DNA of 33,403 nucleotides. Source: an uncultured Methanobrevibacter sp. GTDB taxonomy: Archaea > Methanobacteriota > Methanobacteria > Methanobacteriales > Methanobacteriaceae. Under the pieces are notes generated by a model, which was not told the DNA's origin, searched no databases, and saw only the letters and a list, made by a program, of their open reading frames with translations. The stretch covers positions 1-33,403 of the forward strand of contig CADAAJ010000023.1 in the NCBI GenBank assembly GCA_902785855.1. The letters are read 5' to 3'. The position numbers and the translations under genes are program-made. How positions within the stretch are numbered: position 1 is the stretch's first letter; each line of letters begins with the position of its first letter. This document shows positions 9,434-17,492 of the stretch, in pieces.

Positions 9434-9940
9434 TTATACATTAACTATTAAATCTCACGAGAAGAAAGGAGTTTTGGATGATATTACTGATGTCATTACC
9501 AGTCATGGTGCTAATATTAGTTATGTTCATCTTTTTGTTGAAAAAAATAATGTTGGTTCTATTAATATAGAATTGGAACATGTGGAAAATATTAATAAGA
9601 TAGGCATAATATACGTGGTGAACGTATTAGTATTGATACAATTCCATTGGTTGGAGAATCAGATTTGGCTGAAGCTATTGAAGCTATTTCAAGATTGCCT
9701 AGGGTTAGTGCATTGGTACTTGCAGGTTCTCTTATGGGGGGAGAAATTTCTGAAGCTGTCAAAAATGTTAAAAAGGAGAATGATTTGATTGTAATCTGTC
9801 TTAATATGATTGGTGGTGTAACAGAATATGCAGATTTAATAATTACAGATCCAATTCAGGCAGGTGTTTTATCTGTTATGTCAGTAGCTAATACTGCTGC
9901 ATTTGATATAACTCGTCTTGGAGATAATAATAAATTTTAA
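9426..9940 (+). pseudogene. ehbQ: ehbQ, ACT/DUF5612-type protein, interrupted by a frameshift near 9597-9600
   Basis: The last gene of the operon. The first frame gives an ACT-like start (residues 1-58, KKGVLDDITDVITSHGANIS) up to about 9598. The remainder, beginning [20 protein letters not shown] and ending at 9940, is in the -1 frame. Adding one A in AATAAGATAGG around 9597-9600 would restore a single chain of about 171 residues. Downstream of the break the original frame yields low-quality sequence to 9788. The family is a small regulatory or amino-acid-sensing protein associated with Ehb; its exact role is not known to me. No slippery heptamer is visible, so programmed frameshifting is unlikely. 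Whether this is a true mutation or a sequence error cannot be decided here. Confidence 0.8.
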
Positions 9941-9958
9941 TCAATTTTATGGACATAT

Positions 9959-9976
9959 GGGAGTTTTTAAACTCCC
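9959..9976. terminator. Stem-loop between convergent ehbQ and the Cas4-like gene
   Basis: GGGAGTTT and AAACTCCC form a perfect inverted repeat around TT, lying between the stops of two converging genes at 9940 and 9978. It could act as a bidirectional 3' end structure. Poly-T is short on the plus side (CTTTTA). Confidence 0.5.
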
Positions 9977-9977
9977 T

Positions 9978-10772
9978 TCAATCTTTTATACATATTTCAT
10001 TATATTCGCAGTTTTCACATTTTTTCACATTTTTTCTAATTTTTGGAAGTTTTTTATTTTCAGTTATTTCTTTAACTTCGCGTATTACTTCAAATAGTCC
10101 TTTTCTTAAATTAACATCCATGATTACTGGTCGTTTATCGCCTATTTTTTCATAATTAACAAATCCTACATATACTTCTGTATCGAATTCTTCTTCAATT
10201 AATATTGCATATGCCACTAGTTCAATTGCATTTTCATCCCAAACTCCTTTAAGTGGAGGATTTGAACTTTTAATGCTGATTGGATAATATTTTCCATCAA
10301 TAATTTCTATTTTATCACATATTCCAATTAATTCTAGTTGGGAATCTTTTAATAAGTAGGAATACATACTATTTGGAAAAAACATATCTTTAATCGCATG
10401 TGCATCTTTATCAAGTATGCTCATAACTTGTTTTAGCTTTATTGCATTTATTTTTATATTGAAGTAGGTGTCATCAATTATTTCATTTATTTGTGATGGT
10501 TCGATAGATAAATCCATTGATTTTATTGTATCTGCTGTACTTTCAATGTATGCATTAATATTGTTGGATAAAATTCTTTCAATTTCAAGTATGCTCATAT
10601 CTTTTTTTATTTTACGCATATTTTTTTGAATTAAATCTTGTATGTCTATTTTAAGCTTTTTGAGTTCAATACTTAACTGGTAATCATTTTTTTCATTTTT
10701 ATCCACGTGAGTTTGAATATATAGCTTCATCGGACAGTACATATGTAGTTTTATAGAAGAAATATTTATCAT
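9978..10772 (-). CDS. Stand-alone Cas4-like PD-(D/E)XK nuclease-fold protein
   Basis: 264 residues with Cas4/RecB-type layout. It has an N-terminal SSIKLHMYCPMKLYI motif with Cys13, a C-terminal CENCEYNEIC cluster (Cys252, 255, 261) suited to a [4Fe-4S] cluster, and a nuclease core with Asp153 in LIGICDKIE. The expected D/E-x-K motif reads PISIKSS, with Ser166 where Asp/Glu is normal and Lys168 kept. The following QxxxY region reads ELVAYA, so the Gln is also not obvious. About 100 extra residues lie between Cys13 and the core. There are no other cas genes or CRISPR array in the window. The ATG follows AAGAGGTTAT. It could be a non-catalytic DNA-binding relative or a repair protein rather than a spacer-acquisition nuclease. 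Confidence 0.7.
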   Translation of the reverse strand: MINISSIKLHMYCPMKLYIQTHVDKNEKNDYQLSIELKKLKIDIQDLIQKNMRKIKKDMSILEIERILSNNINAYIESTADTIKSMDLSIEPSQINEIIDDTYFNIKINAIKLKQVMSILDKDAHAIKDMFFPNSMYSYLLKDSQLELIGICDKIEIIDGKYYPISIKSSNPPLKGVWDENAIELVAYAILIEEEFDTEVYVGFVNYEKIGDKRPVIMDVNLRKGLFEVIREVKEITENKKLPKIRKNVKKCENCEYNEICIKD

Positions 10773-10860
10773 TTTATAACCTCTTAAATTTAGTATTATT
10801 AGTATTTTCTTAATAATATTTAAAATAAGAAGTTTTAAGCACTGTTAATATTGTTAATTA

Positions 10861-10896
10861 AAATAAAAAAAGTTAATAGCTAATAATTTAGCTATT
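10861..10896 (-). terminator. Hairpin plus T-run after the NSS transporter gene
   Basis: AATAGCTAA (10875-10883) and TTAGCTATT (10888-10896) pair over nine bases around a four-base loop. On the minus strand this is followed by AACTTTTTTTATTTT. The arrangement resembles an intrinsic terminator and lies just after the transporter stop at 10908. Confidence 0.6.
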
Positions 10897-10907
10897 TGAA
10901 TAAAATT

Positions 10908-12386
10908 TTACACTTTGTAGTAATCTTTGTTTATTGCAGGCAATTTTGTAAATATGGCTGGTACAATAAGGATTACAACAGTTAATATTGCCATGATGGT
11001 TATACTTAATCCATCTGCAGTTGAAATTGTTGAGTATATTCCCTGAATCCAAAGACCTAAAATACAGAATGGTAATATGTATTTAATCACTATTTTCCAG
11101 GTTTTACCAACTTTAATATTTGAATTTTTATTTAATGTATCAATTAAATCATCAAATTTATAAATCCATCCAAATATTATACATTCAAGAAGTATTGCAA
11201 ATAATAAAGCGAAATTATTTAGATAAGCATCGAATATTCCTAAAATTGTACTTCCAATACCTGTTGCAAATATTGCTGAAATTAAAAATCCTACAATACA
11301 AACAACAGTTGCTGTCTTTTTACGTTCAATAAGGAATTTTTCTGAAATAGAATAACATACTCCTTCAAGAAGTGCAATAACTGATGTAATTCCTGCAAAT
11401 AAAATACATATGAAGAACAAAGGTCCAATTACATATGCTGCTGGCCCCATTATATTAAATACTTGTGGAAATACAACAAATGCAAGTCCACTACCTTCTG
11501 TTACAAGATTATCAAATGCAATTCCGCTTGTTACAGCCATGAATCCTAAAATTGAAAATATTCCAATGGAATTAAATATTTCAAATCCAGAATTTGAAAA
11601 TGCAACAATTAAAGCATTATCTACTAATTTAGAGTCTTCTGGAAGATAACTTGCATATGTCATTGCGATTGCCATACCTAAACTTAATGAAAATACAATT
11701 TGTCCAAATGCAGCTAACCAAACATCCAGATTAGTTAATGCACTCCAATCTGGTGTGAAAATTTGGGTATAACCTTCTGATGCTCCAGGTAGTGTAAGTG
11801 AAAATGCAACGATACCAACAACGATTAAACAAAGTAAAGGCAATAATATTTGGCTTACACGTCCGATTCCATCATTTAAATCTCTTTTAATGATTAACCA
11901 TGCAATTAACCATATTATAAATATTGAAATAAGAACGTTCGGAACAATTGTAAATATTCCTGAAATAGAATCTGTTGAATGTAATACATTATTTGCAAAG
12001 TATATATCTGGATTTGAACCCCATGCTTTTGTAAAACTTAAAACAATATATATTAAGTCCCATCCAACTACACAAACATAATATGTTGTTATTAAAAATA
12101 CGATTAATAGAATAAACCATGCTACTGGTTCTAATTTTGTTTTAATTGAGAATAATATTCTTGCAATTGATTTTTTAAATTTAAATCCTACTGCATATTC
12201 CACAAGAACAAATGATATTCCAAGTAAGAATAAAGAAATGATGTATGGAATCATAAATGATCCGCCACCGTGGGAATATAAAACATTTGGAAAACGCCAA
12301 ATATTTCCAAGTCCTACGGCAGAACCAATCATTGCCATCATAAATGCAAGATTACTATTCCACTCTTGTTTTTTATTTTTTGTCAT
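10908..12386 (-). CDS. Sodium-dependent NSS/SNF family transporter
   Basis: A 492-residue polytopic membrane protein of the neurotransmitter:sodium symporter family (LeuT fold, about 12 helices). The first helix region carries IGSAVGLGNIWRFPNVLYSHGGGSF, the family hallmark with unwound Gly residues that bind Na+ and substrate. Prokaryotic members usually import amino acids; substrate cannot be deduced here. The ATG is preceded by AAGTGAT. It appears to be a single-gene unit with a TATA-like element upstream (12427-12440) and a hairpin terminator downstream. Confidence 0.93.
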   Translation of the reverse strand: MTKNKKQEWNSNLAFMMAMIGSAVGLGNIWRFPNVLYSHGGGSFMIPYIISLFLLGISFVLVEYAVGFKFKKSIARILFSIKTKLEPVAWFILLIVFLITTYYVCVVGWDLIYIVLSFTKAWGSNPDIYFANNVLHSTDSISGIFTIVPNVLISIFIIWLIAWLIIKRDLNDGIGRVSQILLPLLCLIVVGIVAFSLTLPGASEGYTQIFTPDWSALTNLDVWLAAFGQIVFSLSLGMAIAMTYASYLPEDSKLVDNALIVAFSNSGFEIFNSIGIFSILGFMAVTSGIAFDNLVTEGSGLAFVVFPQVFNIMGPAAYVIGPLFFICILFAGITSVIALLEGVCYSISEKFLIERKKTATVVCIVGFLISAIFATGIGSTILGIFDAYLNNFALLFAILLECIIFGWIYKFDDLIDTLNKNSNIKVGKTWKIVIKYILPFCILGLWIQGIYSTISTADGLSITIMAILTVVILIVPAIFTKLPAINKDYYKV

Positions 12387-12731
12387 TTTATCACTTAAAT
12401 TTATAATTATTATTTATTCTTTTGAAGTTTATATATTATTGGATTAATTTTTTAATATTCAATAGATTCTTTTTGATATTTTTTTGAATATTTAAAGTTA
12501 TTAGTTAATTTTTAACTGAATATTATTTTTTTCTTAAGATATGAATGCTATTTTTAAAAAAGAGTATTATTTTGTTTAAGATTTAATATAAAAAGTTAAT
12601 AAATTATTTTTTAAACTATTTTAAAGAATAAATTCTGTTAAACTGTAATTAAATTAGGTAAAATAAAAAAAGATGTTTTAATTTTAAGATTAAATGCAAT
12701 CAAATGATTTTTAAAAAATAAATGGGTAAAA
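12387..12731 (-). other. Intergenic region between the secreted C45-like gene and the NSS gene
   Basis: This 345-base AT-rich stretch holds no credible ORF. On the minus strand it starts with the 3' end of the C45-like gene, including a seven-T run (12665-12671), and ends with the transporter promoter region. I see no repeat or structured RNA in it. Confidence 0.5.
12427..12440 (-). promoter_or_regulatory. Putative TATA box of the NSS transporter
   Basis: Read on the minus strand this is AATAATATATAAAC, ending about 40 bases before the ATG at 12386. Distance and sequence suit an archaeal promoter with a short leader carrying AAGTGAT as ribosome binding site. Confidence 0.4.
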
Positions 12732-14216
12732 TTACACAATAGTAATTTTACTTTCACCGGAAATTGTATATTTGTTATTGGTTGGACTTAAAACAACATT
12801 ATAAGTTCCAATTTTTAAATCTTTTGTGTTGAATTTAGCTACACCTTTTTTATCTGTTATAATAGAATAATCTGCTGTTTTACCATTTTGAGTTAATTTT
12901 AGATTAATTTTGAGTTTAGATATAGCTTTATTTGTGTTTTTGTTTTTAACACTTACCTTAAAATATTTTGTAGTGTTGAATGTGTTTTTCACACTTGGTG
13001 CATTAATTGTTGTTGGTATTTTAACAAATTTGTCAACATTTCCAAGGTTGTAAGATCCTAGATATTTCATTTTAGGGCATTTTGGAAGACTGCCGCTACT
13101 ATAGAATTTATTATTAAATACAACATTGTCCACTAATCTTCCGGATGACACGCCTACATATCTGCCATTATCATTAGATGCATAAGCTTTGATTGAAGAT
13201 GTGGTTTTTAAGTTTTTATCAGTTGTAGCTTTCCAATGAAGTACAACAACCTGTCTTCTGTTTGTTCCGTAATGGTCTGTAGCACCTACTTTAATTGCAG
13301 CTTTAGCAGGGTTGCTGCTGTATTTTCCAAAAGTACTATGGCGATAATACTGTTTAAAATTAGGTGAACAACTAAACTCACCAGGTTTTAATTTACCTGT
13401 TATAATTTTATTTTTCCATACAACTGCATATCTGCCGTCTGGAGCTTTAATTGAAAAATGTCCGAAGTTTATATTATGTTTATATCTATAAATTTTCAGT
13501 AATGATGATTTTTTTATTTTGTTGGATTTAACCATATCTGTAGCTAATTTTTCCATTGATTTTATAAAGTCATAGGAATCAAGTCCACCATTTCCGACAA
13601 TCCAACCATTGGCAAATACAATCAAATGAACAAAACCACCAGGTTTACAATGTTTTACTACAGGAATTCCACCTAATTTATCTTTTTTAACATATATGGT
13701 TGTTTTTCCAGTATTATCTCTTCTAAAACCTCCAACAGATTCAGTCTTACTCACCTGCAGGAAGAAAGAACAACAATCTTCATCTGAGTATGATTTCATG
13801 TTTTTAGAATTTTTATTAGAAATTTTCTCTTTATTTTTTGAATCTTTAAACTTTAAATTAGTATGATCTATAATAACTTTGCCGTTATTATCAATTTTTG
13901 CATTTGAATATATATTGAGATTATTATTGTTCAAAGGAGTTTTGTCTGAATTTTTCAGTTGAACTTCAGTGTTAACATTTTCTTTAGAATATGTATTTAT
14001 GCTACTTACTTTAATTTCTGTATCTATTTTTGAGTTTTCCTGTGATAATGAATTCTTCAAACCATCATTAACTTCATCTGAAATCACTGAAGAAGATGTA
14101 TCTTTCAATATATGATTGTCAGTGATATTTTCTGAAGCTGAAACAAAACTAAGACTCAATGTTATTGTTATTAATATCAACAAGATTAATGAAACAATTT
14201 TATAAGATTTTTTCAT
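12732..14216 (-). CDS. Secreted protein with possible C45-like (Ntn-hydrolase) core and Ig-like tail
   Basis: 494 residues. Residues 1-27 are a clear signal peptide ending VSA. Residues 28-145 are Asn/Lys/Ser-rich and low in structure. A core (about 148-380) begins with Cys148-Cys149-Ser and contains FRRDN (165-168), GWIVGNGG, GHFSIKAPDGRYAVVW and TDHYGTNRR. Residues ~400-494 are an Ig-like module (YSIITDKKGVAKFNTKDLKIGTYNVVL) like that in the adhesin at the right edge. The Cys...Arg spacing (16 residues) and the GHF...G strand resemble choloylglycine/penicillin-acylase type Ntn hydrolases (C45/AAT), a reading I offer from memory and pattern, not from a search. It is probably an exported, cell-surface acyl or peptide hydrolase; adhesin-like protein is the safe alternative. 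The ribosome binding site is GGGGTTGAT. Confidence 0.6.
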   Translation of the reverse strand: MKKSYKIVSLILLILITITLSLSFVSASENITDNHILKDTSSSVISDEVNDGLKNSLSQENSKIDTEIKVSSINTYSKENVNTEVQLKNSDKTPLNNNNLNIYSNAKIDNNGKVIIDHTNLKFKDSKNKEKISNKNSKNMKSYSDEDCCSFFLQVSKTESVGGFRRDNTGKTTIYVKKDKLGGIPVVKHCKPGGFVHLIVFANGWIVGNGGLDSYDFIKSMEKLATDMVKSNKIKKSSLLKIYRYKHNINFGHFSIKAPDGRYAVVWKNKIITGKLKPGEFSCSPNFKQYYRHSTFGKYSSNPAKAAIKVGATDHYGTNRRQVVVLHWKATTDKNLKTTSSIKAYASNDNGRYVGVSSGRLVDNVVFNNKFYSSGSLPKCPKMKYLGSYNLGNVDKFVKIPTTINAPSVKNTFNTTKYFKVSVKNKNTNKAISKLKINLKLTQNGKTADYSIITDKKGVAKFNTKDLKIGTYNVVLSPTNNKYTISGESKITIV

Positions 14217-14320
14217 AAATCAACCCCCATAACTATGATTTAAGCAGAGTGTTACCTTAAAATTATATTCATTAATTTTAATTGTTTTTTCAGCCAAATC
14301 AAATATGTATTTAATAGTAA

Positions 14321-14328
14321 TATATAAA
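14321..14328 (-). promoter_or_regulatory. Putative TATA box of the secreted C45-like gene
   Basis: TATATAAA on the plus strand reads TTTATATA on the minus strand. It lies about 105 bases before the ATG at 14216, implying a leader near 80 bases. The leader shows no clear fold. This is tentative because of the AT-rich context. Confidence 0.3.
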
Positions 14329-14483
14329 CAATTTGTGTGTACTATCTAATAAATCTTTATAATTAATTTTTGTTTGTTCATTTTTATTGTAAATATTGGA
14401 AATTTTGATAATTTCATTTGTTAAATAATTCTATAATGAAATTTTTGTTGATAAAAAAATAATTTTTAAGTTGGTATTTAAGT

Positions 14484-15557
14484 TTAACCTTTGAAATCTT
14501 TGAGTTTTAAATATTCATCAACTGCTTCACGTGTAGTTCCAACTACAAGTCTGTAGTGTGAAGTTTCACCATTTACAATAACTTTTTCCACTTTTCCTTT
14601 AGCAACTACATGTTCTCCATCAATAACCTCGCCAGCATAAGTGTGTGTAAATGAAACTACTTCACTTAAATCAAAATCAACACCATCAATTAATTTAACA
14701 TTTTCTATAGTGTATAATGAAGGATTATCATATGCTCCAAGAGCACTTACAATGTCACATTCAATTTGTGCAATTCCTTGTGGTTCATAAACAGTATCTC
14801 CCCAAACACCTGTAATTTCACTGTAATCCTTAGTGGCTAAAATATCAAATAAAGTACCATCAATAGTTCCACGATTTGCTTTTCTATTTTCATACCATTT
14901 AAATTCTTCTTTAGTTAAACTTTCATCACTCATTCTTTTATTATAAACAAAATCCCAATAATCATCAGTAATTCCTTCAACTGTTATATATTTATCAACA
15001 TCTTTGATATAAACTTCTTTTCCTCTGTTTTCTTTAAAAGCAGCTATTGCTCTTCTGTGATTGTCAAGACCATAAACAACAAAATCTAAATCTGATGAAT
15101 TCTCCTTTTGAAGTCCGGGTAATATTGAACCGGAAATTCCAAGATTTTCATAAGGTATGTCTGCCATGTAATGGAAAAAATCAGCAATATCCATTAATTT
15201 TTTTATTAATTTGGGATTTTTAACATTTTCTCCTGATTCAAATGTTTTTTTAAGTCCCATTAACCTATTTTCAGGTTTAATTATTTTTTCAACTTTATCT
15301 AATGGCACTCCCATCATTTCAACATTTGTAACATCACAAAAATACAAGTAATCAGGATGATTTTCTCGTAAATAAGTATATGCTTCCTTTGAACCTACTT
15401 TTCTATATCTTTTACCATTTTTTTCTCTATCTCCATTAGGATCAGGTATATATCTTAAAAATGAGTTAATTTTATCTTCAGGATGAAGGTAATTGGTTGA
15501 TGCAAAATATAAATCATCACTTGTATAAATAAAATCTCTTGTTCTTACTTGCTGCAT
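14484..15557 (-). CDS. Archaeal nucleotidyltransferase-like protein (COG1665 type)
   Basis: 357 residues, cytoplasmic. The centre shows a Pol-beta-type nucleotidyltransferase signature: GISGSILPGLQ (Gly143-Ser144) followed by SSDLDFVVYG with Asp156 and Asp158, and a plausible third acid at Asp238 in GTLFDILA. The N-terminal ~100 residues and the C-terminal part (EVVSFTHTYAGEVIDGEHVVAKGKVEKV) are specific to this archaeal family. The substrate is unknown. The ATG is preceded by AAGGAG. It is transcribed divergently from the DUF366-queD-queE operon with only 67 bases between starts. Confidence 0.72.
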   Translation of the reverse strand: MQQVRTRDFIYTSDDLYFASTNYLHPEDKINSFLRYIPDPNGDREKNGKRYRKVGSKEAYTYLRENHPDYLYFCDVTNVEMMGVPLDKVEKIIKPENRLMGLKKTFESGENVKNPKLIKKLMDIADFFHYMADIPYENLGISGSILPGLQKENSSDLDFVVYGLDNHRRAIAAFKENRGKEVYIKDVDKYITVEGITDDYWDFVYNKRMSDESLTKEEFKWYENRKANRGTIDGTLFDILATKDYSEITGVWGDTVYEPQGIAQIECDIVSALGAYDNPSLYTIENVKLIDGVDFDLSEVVSFTHTYAGEVIDGEHVVAKGKVEKVIVNGETSHYRLVVGTTREAVDEYLKLKDFKG

Positions 15558-15593
15558 AAATTCTTACTCCTTTTGTTAATGTGTATCTTAATA

Positions 15594-15603
15594 TTTATAT
15601 AAA
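15594..15603. promoter_or_regulatory. Palindromic TATA element shared by divergent genes
   Basis: TTTATATAAA is a perfect palindrome in the 67-base gap between the nucleotidyltransferase-like gene (minus) and DUF366 (plus). Its centre is about 26 bases from the DUF366 ATG at 15625, which has no ribosome binding site, so a leaderless transcript would fit. In the other direction it is about 41 bases from the ATG at 15557. Confidence 0.5.
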
Positions 15604-15624
15604 AATTTAATCTTAAATTAATTC

Positions 15625-16221
15625 ATGACTATAACTCATAAACATATTGATGAAATATTTGAATATGATGGAAGTCAAATAAATCCATCATGGGCTTTTC
15701 AGGAATTTGGAATTTATGGATCTTCTATAATAACATGGATTGGTCCGGTTAACATTACTCCAGATAATTTAAAGGATTTTGCCGATGTTGGATTGGAAAT
15801 TAAATCTAAAAATATGATAAATTTTATTTGTGAGTTTTTTGACCAACAACCTACAAATATGAGGGTTGCTTATCTAAGACAAAGACTTTTGGTTATGATT
15901 TTTAGAGAAATTTTAACTGAATATGGTATTGAATCTAAAAGAGAAGGTGATGATATATTTGTAAATGGCGGTAAATTGTCTATTTCAATAGCTAGTGTAT
16001 CATTAAGCTCTGCTAAAATACATTTTGCATTAAATTTGGAAGATAAGGGAACTCCTGGTGATGTTGATACAATAGGTTTGTTTGATATAAAAGATTCAGA
16101 TGATAATCAGATTTTTAACAATGATAATTTATTGGATTTAATTAATAATACTGTTCGAAGATTCATTGATGAACTTGAAACAATTGAAAATGATATAAGT
16201 AAAACTAAGGTGTTAGGATGA
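15625..16221 (+). CDS. DUF366 family protein in the preQ0/archaeosine operon
   Basis: 198 residues, soluble, no membrane segment. The opening region ([30 protein letters not shown]) and overall length match the archaeal DUF366 family, whose biochemical role I do not know. It is followed by queD with an ATGA overlap (16218-16221), and then queE, suggesting work in or near 7-deazaguanine synthesis. No ribosome binding site precedes the ATG, and the TATA element at 15594-15603 would place transcription start at or next to it, so leaderless initiation is likely. Confidence 0.78.
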   Translation: MTITHKHIDEIFEYDGSQINPSWAFQEFGIYGSSIITWIGPVNITPDNLKDFADVGLEIKSKNMINFICEFFDQQPTNMRVAYLRQRLLVMIFREILTEYGIESKREGDDIFVNGGKLSISIASVSLSSAKIHFALNLEDKGTPGDVDTIGLFDIKDSDDNQIFNNDNLLDLINNTVRRFIDELETIENDISKTKVLG

Positions 16222-16733
16222 AAATTTTAATTAATGGAATTCAATCTAATTTAAGATTTTCATCAGCTCATATAATTCCGGGCCATGATTCCTGTGGATT
16301 TATTCACGGCCATTCTTATTTTGTAGATATTGAAATTGAAGGTGAAAGAGCTGGTGATTTTGAATTTGTAGTAGATTTTAAAGATATTAAATCATATGCT
16401 AGAGCAATTTGTGATGAATTGGATCATAGATTACTGATACCTGTTTATAATGATTTAATTGAATTTAAGGATTTTGATAAAAATAAAGGTTCAATTTTTG
16501 ATTTAAAAAACAATAAATCAGTATACTTTAAAATTCAGGATAAAGGTTATTCAATTCCATCTGTTGATTGTATATTTTTACCGCTTCCTTTCACTTCTGC
16601 AGAAGAGTTATCTAAGTTTTTTGCTGAAACTTTAGCTAAAAAATTAAGTGAAGATTATGATAATTTGGAATATGTTGCAGTTTGTGTTAATGAGGGAATT
16701 GGTCAGGGAGCAATGTATAGGAAAGATTTATAA
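16218..16733 (+). CDS. queD: 6-carboxytetrahydropterin synthase / PTPS family (QueD)
   Basis: 171 residues. It shows the zinc ligands His18, His30 and His32 ([20 protein letters not shown]), the catalytic Cys26, the DELDHRLL motif and Glu in [11 protein letters not shown]. It would convert 7,8-dihydroneopterin triphosphate to 6-carboxytetrahydropterin, the second step towards preQ0 and archaeosine. The chain has an insert around residues 80-115 compared with compact bacterial QueD. It overlaps DUF366 upstream and queE downstream (TAATG), so the three are one translationally coupled operon. QueC is not in the window. Confidence 0.9.
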   Translation: MKILINGIQSNLRFSSAHIIPGHDSCGFIHGHSYFVDIEIEGERAGDFEFVVDFKDIKSYARAICDELDHRLLIPVYNDLIEFKDFDKNKGSIFDLKNNKSVYFKIQDKGYSIPSVDCIFLPLPFTSAEELSKFFAETLAKKLSEDYDNLEYVAVCVNEGIGQGAMYRKDL

Positions 16734-17431
16734 TGAAAGCTCCTATTATTGAAATATTTTCCAGTTTTCAGGGTGAAGGCCTTTTAATTGGTGAAAGACA
16801 AATTTTTGTTAGATTTGCAGGTTGTAATCTTGACTGTAATTACTGTGATACTAAAAACAGTAAATCTGAATCATCAGGAAAGCTAATGTCTGTTGAAGAA
16901 GTATGCAGTGAAATTGAAAAAATCATTACTCCTGATTGTAAAACTGTATCATTTACAGGAGGTGAGCCTTCACTATATCCGGAATTTATTTCTGAAGTAT
17001 CAAAAAAGTTAAATTTAAAAATTATGCTTGAAACTAATGGGACATTACCTGAAAATATTGATTTGATTGAAAAATTGGATATTGTTTCATTAGATATCAA
17101 GTTATCTGAACATTTTAATAATGATTTTGATAATAAAATTTTTGAAAATGAAATTAAATCACTAAATTTATTAATATCAAAATCTATATGTGTATATTGT
17201 AAAGTAGTTATATTGCCATCAACAAAAATAAAGTCATTTGAAGAGGTAGTTGAAAAATTATCAGAGAATATTTCTAACAAAAGCAACCTTAAAATAATTA
17301 TCCAACCTTCTAGTCCGTTAGGAGAATGGGAAAACATTAATTTTAAATTATTCGAATTTTCCGAAGTTGTTGGGCAATATTTTGAAGTTTCCACCATTCC
17401 TCAAATCCATAAAATATTGGATATTGAGTAA
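16733..17431 (+). CDS. queE: 7-carboxy-7-deazaguanine synthase (QueE), radical SAM
   Basis: 232 residues. The radical SAM motif is FAGCNLDCNYCDT with Cys31, Cys35 and Cys38 binding the [4Fe-4S] cluster, and SFTGGEPSLYP provides the SAM-binding GGEP. N-terminal EIFSSFQGEGLLIGERQIF is typical of QueE. It rearranges 6-carboxytetrahydropterin to 7-carboxy-7-deazaguanine for archaeosine in tRNA. Its start shares a base with the queD stop. The antisense open frame at 16840-17397 is a shadow. Confidence 0.93.
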   Translation: MKAPIIEIFSSFQGEGLLIGERQIFVRFAGCNLDCNYCDTKNSKSESSGKLMSVEEVCSEIEKIITPDCKTVSFTGGEPSLYPEFISEVSKKLNLKIMLETNGTLPENIDLIEKLDIVSLDIKLSEHFNNDFDNKIFENEIKSLNLLISKSICVYCKVVILPSTKIKSFEEVVEKLSENISNKSNLKIIIQPSSPLGEWENINFKLFEFSEVVGQYFEVSTIPQIHKILDIE

Positions 17432-17492
17432 TTTGTTTTTAATATTTTTGATTTTATTTTTAAGATGAGCAATTGTATATTGAGGTGTGAAA

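Noticed and set aside
9590-9605. Programmed -1 frameshift in ehbQ
   Set aside because: No X-XXY-YYZ slippery heptamer and no clear downstream structure.
9978-10907. CRISPR array near the Cas4-like gene
   Set aside because: No regularly spaced direct repeats are visible here or elsewhere in the window.
16840-17397. Long antisense frame opposite queE
   Set aside because: No homology-like motifs and fully overlaps a clear radical SAM gene.
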